This document shows positions 36,101 to 48,100 of a stretch of 64,000 nucleotides of DNA, piece by piece. The position numbers and the translations under genes are program-made. The stretch is from Protula sp. h YS-2021 (Eukaryota; Annelida; Polychaeta; Sabellida; Serpulidae), in the NCBI GenBank assembly GCA_949752745.1, contig OX457032.1:15513720-15577719 (forward strand). The letters run 5' to 3'. The number at the start of each line of letters is the position of its first letter. The stretch's first letter is position 1. The notes beneath the pieces are model-generated. The model saw only the letters and a program-made list of their open reading frames with translations, was not told the origin of the DNA and did not search any database.

Positions 36101-39100
36101 GGTGATAGCAACGTGGCGAAGCTCGTGACAGAAGGTGATAGCAACGCGACGAAGCTCATGACAGAAGGTGATAGCAACGTGGCGAAGCTCGTGACAGAAG
36201 GTGATAGCAACGTGACGAAGCTCATGACAGAAGGTGATAGCAACGCGACGAAGCTGGTGACAGAAGGCGATAGCAGCGCGACGAAGTTCGCAACAGGAGG
36301 TGATAGCAACGCGACGAAGCTTGTGACAGAAGGTGATAGCAACATGGCGAAGCTCGTGACAGAAGGTGATAGCAACATGGCGAAGCTCGTGACAGAAGGT
36401 GACAGCAACGCGACGAAGCTCATGAAAGAAGGTGATAGCAACGTAACGAAGCTCATGGCACAAGGTGATAGCAACGCGACGAAGCTCGTGACAGAAGGTG
36501 ATAGCAACGCGACGAAGCTCGTGACAGATGGTGATAGCAACGTGACGAAGCTTATGACAGAAGGTGATAGCAACGCGACGAAGCTTATGATAGAAGGTGA
36601 TAGCAACGCGACGAAGCTTATGACAGAAGGTGATAGCAACGCGACGAAGCTTATGACAGAAGGTGATAGCAACGTGACGAAGCTCGTGACAGAAGGTGAT
36701 AGCAACGCGACGAAGCTGATGACAGAAGGTGACAGTAACGTGACGAAGCTTGTGACAGAAGGTGATAGCAACGCGACGAAGCTTATGACAGAAGCTGATA
36801 GCAACGTGACGAAGCTTATGACAGAAGGTGATAGCAACGTGACGAAGCTTGTGGCAGAAGGTGATAGCAACGTGACGAAGCTCGTGACAGAAGGTGATAG
36901 CAACGCGACGAAGCTCATGACATAAGGTGATAGCAACGTGACGAAGCTTGTGACAGAAGGTGATAGCAACGTGACGAAGCTTATGACAGAAGGTGATAGC
37001 AACGCGACGAAGCTTATGATAGAAGGTGATAGCAACATGACGAAGCTTATGACAGAAGGTGATAGCAGCGTGACGAAGCTTATGAGAGAAAGTGAGAGCA
37101 TCGCGACATATGCCGCAACACAGTTGCTTTGATTATTGAATTCACATTGAACAGTACAGAAGCAGTAATATTTGGTGTTCAAACCATAATTTACAGGAAA
37201 CAGCAACTTCGGAAACAGCTTTTTCAAGTCTGATTGAGCGGTCCTGAACAACGTTTATACAATAGGTCCTGCTTAATCTGAAACGTCAAGATCGGGCAGA
37301 TCCGTTCGAACTAACCGTAATGTGCTTTGCAAACATTTGGTCTCCCGAAACCAGGACGCACTAATTTGTACTACACTAACCCCTGGTCGTTTTACCTTAA
37401 TGTCGTACAAGAGATAGCACTTTTTAGCCCGATAGTTTGTGTAGCGCAAATTTCATCTGTCATCATTTCCACATTAGCATTGCATAGACCGTAGAATCCA
37501 CACTGATGTTATTTAATACAATGCTGTTGTGTTTTCTTTTCAAAAAACAAAAATGCCTCAATTTCCAATTCAATTTGAAGCTTTTCAATAAAAAAAGTGA
37601 ACCCATAACATAAGAGAAAAAAACTCGTTTCTTTGTTTCGAAGTACCTTCGACTGTTCTGATGAAGCGCTTGCTGAATTAGAAGAAGCTCCGTTTGCCTG
37701 TGATGATCTGCCAAATGAGTTGTCTTTGTCCTTGAAGAACAGAATAGAGCAATATTTAGGCATCCTCATTTGCCCGTTTATTTCCTGCAACTACCTTACT
37801 GCCGTGAAACAAATTTTAAGAAATCTTCAAGACGAAGTCTCATGTTATTTCAGCACTGTTTCTTTGAAGCAGCTGTTTAATGAAGTAGAACGCTGTGAAA
37901 TAATACAGGTTTAAAGAGAAATCAAGATGTTCCAAAAACAAACTCCCGACACAAAATGTTACCAAAGTAACGCAAATTTGCAATTACAGCTGTGAAAACG
38001 TGTGTCATTATAAAGTACATATTTACACCTATAATGTGGTGAAAAATCATACTTTTTTTCTCAAGTGTGTAAAAACTGCGACAAAATCCGAAAAGTCTTC
38101 CCTAAGCCGGGTTTTTTTTCGGCACACACTTCAATTTCTAGAAGCTGCTTGTATCGTGCTAGAATCTGCACGATTTTAATTAACGTTGAATTTTAACTGT
38201 AATACTACTGACCACTGGTGACACTATGTAACTGGATAAAGGTCGGCCGTATCGTTAAACAAATCACATGGTTAACTAATCAGGTCCGCACAAGTTGATT
38301 GCTTCTTACTTTAACGTACATATTTGTGCATTGTATTTCTTTCTGGGTAAGTTGAAGGTGATATTCATTAAACTTCAGATATAGTGAGAGGAATGGAGTG
38401 GTGCACTAAACAATTAAATGTGAAATTCTTTCACGGACTTGCCCCCCTTTGCCTTAGTATAAGAAGTATTATGCTATGTCTTGTCTGAAGTTCCTTTGTA
38501 TGAAAACGGCCAAGTATCACAAGAGGCTCCTCAAGAACTTGTCAAACGATTGACCAACATTCAGCGGCAGTTTGAGCACATTAAGGCTACCCAGAAAGCC
38601 ACCAGAGGTAACATTATCAAACAGGAAATAGGTAGAGTTATTTGCCAACATTTTGCATTTTATAAAGCTTGGGTGGCTTGACTAGGAATACGGTTGTTTA
38701 TCCACGGATAACTGAGTTTACGTATATCTGTTATATTGCTTGTTTTTTTCTTTGAAATTTTTTATGTAAATTTAATAAGAAATTATATATAGTTCTTGCG
38801 GTCCCCTCGTCATATGTATATTATCTTATCTTTCATAGAGTGTACATTATGTTTTGGAAAGTGTTTTATGATTTCATGAAATAATTAGATGCAAGAAGTC
38901 AGCAGAACTTGCCCTTCGCTTACATAAGCTTGTGTCTGATTGTGGTGGATGTGTGTGGTTCACAGTTGAGGCTTATCCATTTCTGTTTTTGCACATTAAA
39001 TCTGCGAAGCGCTGACCGATTAATTACACAAAAGAAAAACTCCATTATCATTCTTACAGTTTGTAATGACGTAAAACGGTTGAAGGCATACATTGCATTG

Positions 39101-42100
39101 GAATTTGACTATGGGCTTAAAGAGTGAATCCTATAAGGATACTAACGGTTATCGTAATTATAACTAACATGAACTTTAGTGGTTTGGGCTAATTTCATCC
39201 TCCGCTGTAATCATTTTTTATTGTTTTTTATTCTTTTTGTGTTTCCACTATCTTGTTTTCGATCTTTTGCTGTACGCGCTTTTTTGTTGCTTTGTTACTG
39301 CATACATTAACCTCTTTCAGACTTACAACATAAACTAATTAGTTACTCTAAAGCTTGGAAGATTTATGCTATCCAATGATTTCAAGTGTACGCAGCATTA
39401 GATGGCGCTAACGAGACAAGTGTGGACAGCTTGCCTTTGTAGAGTTTACGATGTGTAACAGTATTCTGAGAATCTTTGATAAAAAGTTAATAGACAAAGA
39501 GCACTGTGTTATCCTGTAATAAGGATGTGTAGTATGTTTTTCGCTACTTGTGTAACGTGAGTTTTAATTGGACAGAACAACGAGCTATTCCACTGTTCTT
39601 AAGTACTCGTCCCAATAAAAGAATTGTTACTAGTCCTTTGCCCCGGCGCTTACAGTCACTAAATGGCACTGGTCCTTTGTATGGGCACTTAGCCATTAAA
39701 TGGCACTGGTCCTTTCCATGGGCACTTACAGCCATTAACTGGAACTGGTCCTTTTCACGGGCACTTACAGTAAATGGCAGTGGTCCTTTGCCTGGGCACT
39801 TACAGCCATTTAATGGTACTAGTCCTTTGCACGGGCACTTACAGCCATTAAATGGCACTGGTCCTTTGCACGGGCACTTACAGCCATTAAATGGTACTAG
39901 TCCTTTGCACGGGCACTTACAGCCATTAAATGGCACTGGTCCTTTGCACGGGCACTTACAGCCATTAAATGGTACTGGCCCTTTGCACGGGCACTGACAT
40001 CAGTGCTCTGTTTAATTTGGATCCCATCCGCGACACCATTTCAACAGCGTTATACTGTTTCATGTCTGGAGTGCTGAAGAAATTGCAACATCGGTCTATA
40101 TAAAGCTTATTGAACGAAAAGGTTGTCGTGCGTAGGCATTTTTTTTTACAATATTGCCTTTTTGTTCCTTACAGTTATACCAGTTATGTCTTTCTTCATT
40201 TTCTTTCGTCATTATTATTATTATTTTTAATTAATGGCTAGAAGACAAAACGAGCGTTAAATTATTCCGCAAAAGGTCTGTCCACCCCAAAGGTGGTCGA
40301 TCCACCCCGAAGGTGGTCTGTCCACCACGAAGGTGGTCTGTCCACCTCAAAGGTGGTCTGTCCACCCCAAAGGTGGTCGATCCACCCCAAAGGTGGTGTG
40401 TCCGCCCCAAAGAAATCGCTTAGCTGAGGCAATAAACAATAATGTTGTATTTCTGCTAAACTTTTGCTTTTGATGAATAGCAAATACTATATTAAAAAAG
40501 AAGCATCCTGTTTTTCGCTTTGAACCCCACCAAATGCAAAAACTTCGAAAGCAGTGGAAATACAGCGGAAACAAATAACAACTAAGGATCATTTAAATGC
40601 ATTGCTTTTATAAAAGCCATTTTAAATTTGCTTTTAACACACGTGTACAATGGATACTTTTGATGTTTTTCTGTCAGTATTCTTTGTTTCTTTGTTCTGT
40701 TTTTTTTAATTCCAATGCTGAGTAATAAGGATCAACCGTTCTAGAGCTGGAGAAATTCTAGAATAAAATTCCTGTCTGAAAGATCATGGAAGAATTCTGC
40801 TGCTTTGGGACCGCTTAATGTTTTCTAACCGTAGAATAAAAAAATTTAATTAATAATATTTTTTTGGCAAGTTCACGTTTCGATACTGTCTTTCACGCTG
40901 AACCACATACAGTAAAAACAAACAAATTTCAATTCTATATTGAAAGGGGAAAGTGGTTTGTCAATAGTTTTGTCTTGTATTTTACGTCCAAAAAAAGTTT
41001 CTGTGATTTTCGAATTATCGATAATCTGTACCAGTGTAGCTACAACTTTACTTTGTATACTGTGTACTGCTAAGGTGCATTAACAACAATAAAGGCTTGA
41101 TCTCTCGGTTGTCTAGATTTCACATACCATTAGATACTGGTATACCCGAAAAAATCCTGGATTGAGATGAAAAGTTGTGACTGTTATGATCGAGATAAAA
41201 ACAACTGAGTAAATGGGTGTCTGTTTTTTTTTTTGCCTGTTTGACAGAGGTGGTTGAGGCTCTGCATGCGGGCGTCAGCGAGGAGCTGTTCCATAACATG
41301 AAGGCCGCAGAGCAGTGTGCGTCAAAGCACGGAGCGCGCATGCCCGTGTCGTCAGAACTGGGGACGAATCCACTGGGTGTGATATTCACTATTTTTTATG
41401 TCTATCATATCGGGTTTTTAACACAGTAAGCTGTGTCAGAAAGACTTAAGGTTTAACATCACCAGTGTGGGTTCGTATGGGTTAGATCAGGGTTCGCGCT
41501 GGGTTCTCAGGAAAGTGAGTCAAAAAAGGAAAGTGTGACTCCGTTGGGTCCAGAAAACTCGGTGGGCTCCGAAAAAAGTGAGTCATTTCGTAAAAAATGC
41601 CCAGAAAGTGGACAAAAACCCCGCCAACGCGAACCCTGGGTTAGATGTTTGCAGCGGAATTTTTTTTCTACACCAAAATTAATAAACTGTATGAATCGCT
41701 AAAGTGTACATGGTAATTCCTATATCAGGATACTGCAGGCCCTGGGAACAAAACAGCCATTCCAGTAACATAGTTCTTGCATAAGCGTTGTTTGGTGCAT
41801 GACCATTCAAATACTAGAATTGAGTTTCAAGACCAAAACATTTCCAAGAGCACAACTGGAAGCCCATCACCTGAGTGTAGAAGATTTAGGCAGTTTAGTT
41901 GCTGGTGAGACAGGCGTTTACCTACCAGTACTTGATGGGTAAATCCTTCCTGTTGCAGGACATTAACGGATTTAACCTCCCCCTTCCCCACCAGGGATTT
42001 ATTATCGTGCATTGTTAATGTTTTATCCAGACGATCCGGAGCTTGCTGAGCACCTAGAGCTAGCCATAGAGCACTACAGGAGGGCGGGTGTCTGCTCAGG

Positions 42101-45100
42101 GGATGAGTGCCACAAACTCATGCTCCAGGTGAGTCCGGCGGGCTAGACTGTCCAGCGGGCCACAGTGTCTAAGGGGCGGCCACAGTCTAGGGGCGGCGGG
42201 GGGGGGGGGGGGGCAGGTGAGTCCGGCGGGCTAGACTGTCCAGCGGGCCACAGTGTCTAAGGGGCGGCCACAGTCTAGGGGCGGAGGGGGGCAGCAGGTG
42301 AGTCCGGCGGGCTAGACTGTCCAGCGGGTCACATTGTCTAAGGGGCGGCCACAGTCTAGGGGCGGAGGGGGGCAGGTGAGTCCGGCGGGCTAGACTGTCC
42401 AGCGGGCCACAGTGTCTAAGGGGCGGCCACAGTCTAGGGGCGGAGGGGGGCAGCAGGTGAGTCCGGCGGGCTAGACTGTCCAGCGGGCCACAGTGTCTAA
42501 GGGGCGGCCACAGTCTAGGGGCGGAGGGGGGCAGGTGAGCCCGGCGGGCTAGACTGTCCAGCGGGCCACAGTGTCTAAGGGGCGGCCACAGTCTAGGGGC
42601 GGAGGGGGGCAGGTGAGTCCGGCGGGCTAGACTGTCCAGCGGGCCACAGTGTCTAAGGGGCGGCCACAGTCTAGGGGCGGAGGGGGGCAGCAGGTGAGTC
42701 CGGCGGGCTAGACTGTCCAGCGGGCCACAGTGTCTAAGGGGCGGCCACAGTCTAGGGGCGGAGGGGGGCAGGTGAGCCCGGCGGGCTAGACTGTCCAGCG
42801 GGCCACAGTGTCTAAGGGGCGGCCACAGTCTAGGGGCGGAGGGGGGCAGGTGAGTCCGGCGGGCTAGACTGTCCAGCGGGCCACAGTGTCTAAGGGGCGG
42901 CCACAGTCTAGGGGCGGAGGGGGGCAGCAGGTGAGTCCGGCGGGCTAGACTGTCCAGCGGGCCACAGTGTCTAAGGGGCGGCCACAGTCTAGGGGCGGAG
43001 GGGGGGCAGCAGGTGAGTCCGGCGGGCTAGACTGTCCAGCGGGCCACAGGGTCTAAGGGGCGGCCACAGTCTAGGGGCGGAGGGGGGCAGGTGAGTCCGG
43101 CGGGCTAGACTGTCCAGCGGGCCACAGTGTCTAAGGGGCGGCCACAGTCTAGGGGCGGGGGGGGGGGGGCAGGTGAGTCCGGCAGGCTAGACTGTCCAGC
43201 AGAGTCTAAGGGGCGGCCACAGTCTACGGGCGGGGAAGGGGGAGGCAGAATATCCTGCGGACTTGATTGTATAGCAGGCCAGTGTCTAGCCCGTCACAGT
43301 GTCTAAGGGGCAGCCACAATGTCTGGAGGGGGGAGATGCAGAATATCTTGCGGTCCTGACTGTACTGTGGAGCCGGAAAGGTCATGCGAACCATTCAGCC
43401 AATATTTCCAGGCCCAGCGCTGACATATATTTTTTAAATATGTCAGTTTGTTACTATTAAGGCAGAATGGTGTATAATTATGCCGTGTGCATTTGGTCTC
43501 TGGCGTTTCCTGTTCAGTCATCAACACCGATAAGTATATTCAAGTATTTTTCGATTTCTTTTTTCATTTCAGTGTTTTTCGCCCGTAGCTTCACCAAACG
43601 GAATACTCTACGTGAAAAATAAGCCGTTCTATCTCTTTAAAACGGAAGCAGAGGAGGAGAATTCCATCCAGTTTTGTAAACCCCTCGACGCTCCCCCCGC
43701 ACATACCTTCATGCTGGCAGACATGCCCATGGTAACCGTGAATGTTGTCCGTAGATACCAGCTCGTCGTTGCTTAGCAATCTATGGTTGTTGTTTTGCGT
43801 TTGATTGTCTTTGGGTGGATACTGAATATTAGATGAGCGTTGATTGGTTGTTCTCTTTGTTTGCAGCACTCTGCGATTTTGTAAACATTGTAATATTTCT
43901 GTTGTTTTACTTATGTTTTTGGAAGTGATGGAATTGATGCATAATTAATGTGATCGTTAGGCGTCTGCTTGTTTTTCTCGCTTCTGTATTCATATTCAGC
44001 ACAAACAAGACAGTTAGACTGTAGGTTTAATCTCGGGTAATAATATGTCAATGGAAAGACATTTCAATAATTACGAGAATCTTTTTCATTTTTTGAAATA
44101 AATAAAGAAAATTTGATAATTTTTACTTTTGACGCCCTTAAAAATTTAATGAGTGCATTAGTTGTGTCTGTTCTGGATTATTCCAATAACCTTTTGGTGG
44201 ATGTTCCAGCAAAATTGATTGATAGCCTTCAACACGTCATGCAAGTAGCAGCACGTGTAATTGCACGTGTTTCGCAATATATGATAGGACCACCCCTATC
44301 CTCATCTCCCCCTTTGCACATGGTACCGTTCCCGCAGTGCATTGAATACAAAATATTGCTCATCACCTTCAAAACATTGAATGTCGAAGTCCCAGGTCAT
44401 AAAAGGGACATGCTGGAGCCATATACAGCCGTGAAGATCACTTCGGCCTGTTAATGAACTTATATTGACGTACCGAGAACACTCTTTAACTATTTCGTTC
44501 GAACATTTAGTCCAGCAGCCTCAGTGCTGTGGAATTCATTGCCGAAACACATAAAAACTTCAACATCATTAATTGAATTCAAAAGACAGTACAGAACTGG
44601 CTTATTTAGACAGGCTGATGAACTGTGCGGTTAAAAGTCTAACCAAATAGACGTTACAAGAGACACTTTGAGGATTAGTGATGGCGATGATGACGTAATC
44701 AAGTGACTGTTTCCTGGCATCAGTTTTTGTTTTATTGTAAAAAAAGTAGGGATCCCGTACCCACAGCGGTCTCTCCGTCACGCTGCGGGTTGTCGCCTTG
44801 AAATCTAAATAAAATCAACTTTGAAAATAATTTTCAAAACCATTTTTTTTTTGACGACATGTCGCCAGTAAAGGCGCGGAACGGTGAACTGTTCTTCGTC
44901 AAAATAAACAACGCTATTTATGTGTCGCTTAGTAGCTCAGATGCGGTAAACCCTATTCAGATTTGCTCTTCTGATGACGACCCGTGCTCTACAAGCGTAA
45001 ATCTTGTTTTGATTGTCTGTGTGGTTGCTTAGTAACTAACACTTATTACGCCTTTCTGGCAACCCATATGGTTTTTCTGATTGGCGAAATCGTAGCTTTG

Positions 45101-48100
45101 ATTATTTCATTTTTCTGAAAAAAAATAATAAAAATAAAAATAAATAAATAAATAAAAAATTATGTCATAATTGTTTTGGAATTCTACATAACATTTTTTT
45201 AACTGTGTTTGTGCTGTACATTGGAAATGTATTTAAATAAATGTTTATTTTCTCCATGTATCGTTGTGAAAGAAAACCTATCTCGTGTTTTCATTTAAAG
45301 TGTTTAAAAATACTGGGAGCTATAATACAGCGTAAACCAGAATACCCGTACTGTGGGTAATAAACAAGATCTTTGGGGCATAGCATGCTAAATACAAAAG
45401 CTGCTCTTTACTCAAACAAAGGTGATACAATCAATGACAAACAACTATTCTTCGTTTTGATGCCTTTTCTGCGGTGCTTTGTGGCCAAACATGCACTCTC
45501 CACAGTGTTCACAGTTACGGCATTCCGCATATAGCCGGCGTGGCAACCGTGATCCTCGAGTCACGCGGTTTGTTGTGCTCAGTGTATGTTCGCCAGGTAA
45601 ATTGTTTTGGACGATTTCCGCAGCTAATTACAGTTGAATAAATTACCCGAGATCTGTATTTAGATGCTTTAATCCCTCGTTGCAAAGAGGCACAAATAAC
45701 GATTCTAACAAGGGGGTGTGAATTCGTTTCATTTCCAAACAGCAGAGGGGTAGCTGGACAGGGGGGGGGGGGGGGGTAGCTATACTAGGATAGCTTCCCC
45801 CCGGGAGAGGGGAAAGATATACTAGTATAGCTTCCCCCCGGGGGGAAGCTACACGGGGGGGGGGGGGGGGAGGGCAAGATATCCTATCACACCGGGCGAT
45901 TGTATCGAAGTCCGTCTTTTTCTCATTGACGAGAATGCCGTCTAACTTTTTATTTTATTTCATTTTGCAGATTTCTTGCGTGATCATAGATGTTGTGTAT
46001 ACAACACTCAGTCTTGTATCTGCCTGTACAGACTCTGTTCACTTTGTAAAACACGCCAGTAAATGTACAACCCAAATCCATTCTCATTTCATGTGTGTTT
46101 TCGAGTCGGAACAATCATAATGTGAAGTTTATATCAGCTCTTTGTTTCTTACTGTTTCTGTAAATGACTTGATAAAAAGAGGATGATCTAAGAGGGAATA
46201 AGATTCACTAATCATAATATTAGTTCACACTCAGTTATAAGTTATATACAAACCTCAAAATAACTTCTGTGCAATGTTAAGGGGGGAGGGGGAAGGGGTT
46301 GAGGGGGGGGGGGTAAAGCTATATTTAAGCTAGTAGATTATTATTTAACGAAAAGAGAACACGACAGCAAGTGAGATTATTTGAGAAAAAAGTTTGAATG
46401 GATGAACACAAAAGTTATAGCAGTATGTATATGTGTTGTTGATGGAACTGAAAAGGTTTTTGTCTTTGCGCAAACGTTAAAAGATATAATTTTAGGAAAC
46501 AGTTTGGGACAACAAAGGGTTCAAAGTATACAAGTCTCTTTTGATAATAAATTAAAACCAAATTAGTTAAAACAGACATTACAAACGCAAATTAAATTTA
46601 AATCAATGTACAAAACCATAGAAAGCTATTCGAGTACAATATTTAAAGCATAAAGTTGTGAAGCAAATATCAATTTATTTATTTATTTATTTATATTTGT
46701 GGTGGAACGAATTAGAGACAGAGATAATCTGTTCCTGAATAGATCAGTGATAATTCAGGACACTTTAAACTTGTCCATAGAACCTTTTTTCGGCCATGAA
46801 AAATATTTGAATTTTTTTTTTGTTTGATTAATTTATATTTAAAATAATATGGTGTTAGAAGTATATTCGAAATAACGAGAATTTTTTTTACAAAAAGGGC
46901 TTTCGGCAGATTTAAGTTGAAAAATATTATCAACATCAGTATTTGAAAAATTATTAATTATCCATGGTTTGACAACTTCAGTTGCAAGGCAAATAAACTA
47001 GGCGTAATATCCTAGGACTAGAACCTAACAGAGTGAAGTAAAAAAAATACAGTGTGTAAAAGTGTGGGGGTTTTGATTGAGGTTTTTTTCTCACCAAACG
47101 GTGGGGCTTTGTTTTCACTACAGGCTTCGAAGGATGCGAAACCGCACACCAAGCTGGAGGTTCTCGATGGTGTTATGCATCAAAGCATTCTCTTTGTGGA
47201 TAATTATGAAGAAATTGAATATGGGCCCGAAGACTGTATTATCTTCAGTCATGGCGAAAAAACACCTGGTTGCCGTCTGGAAAAATACCGCCCCTTTGTG
47301 AGTACATTTTTGTTATTTTTCTCGAATGCTTTTTGAATTCTGAAACCTTTAAAATTAATGACAAATGAAATCAACAACAAATATGCCATGAGTCGAGAAC
47401 CAATGCAAAAGGCAGATCCGCCAGCTTTGCTTTAGAATTAGATTTTTGGAGTTTGCAGTGCGGTGGCATATGCAGTGAATTTGAACTCGACTGAACTAAA
47501 AGCCTGTTTCTACTTGGTCAGGCTGTTCCAATCCTGGCTTTTGCTGGCATGTGATAGTCATTTGGGTCGTTAGTGGGTGTGTGAAACAAAACAATACATA
47601 ACAAATAAAGAAAGTAAAATAAACAATGAAGCCAAGATAAAATCAAAATGGACTAAAGTTGTTTCTGTTGACTTTTTGAAGCGTGTTCAGTAACGTATAT
47701 TTTCATTTTTAAATGCATGCGCTTAGTTTTTTGGAATGGGTGGATAAAATAGCGCGAAGCCTCAACAATCAACTGCGTGTTGCCCCTTTGTGAGCATATT
47801 CTCCGAAGCGTTTCTCTCAGCTATCCAGTTTCCAATCAGTATGCTTTCAAAGGGGCGACACGTATATAAATACAGTAGTAAGTATATGATGACATTCCTT
47901 TTTGTTCATATGTTGTCTTACTGGTTGATTCATTCGCCGATTATGAACAGCTTACGCTCGCAGACACCTCCAGGGTTCTCCTGTGTAGTACGGGCATGCA
48001 TGGACGTTCACCTGTTTTGCTAAATGCTGTACATTTAATCGATTAAATTTTCATTTTAAAGAAACTCTTGGCGTACAGCTGAGTGGTAATATTTGTTGAA

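Noticed and set aside
35671..37251. 526-codon minus-strand and 409-codon plus-strand open frames
   Set aside because: Both arise from a 33-bp tandem unit lacking stops on either strand; they sit inside a TTC17 intron and resemble no protein.
37633..37914. 93-codon frame SDEALAELEEAPFACDDLPN as an extra TTC17 exon
   Set aside because: Possible acceptor gives phase 2 whereas exon 18 ends in phase 1, and exon 18 to exon 19 already joins in frame.
42129..43200. CRISPR-like regular array
   Set aside because: Whole units are repeated without unique spacers, in a eukaryotic intron; a minisatellite.
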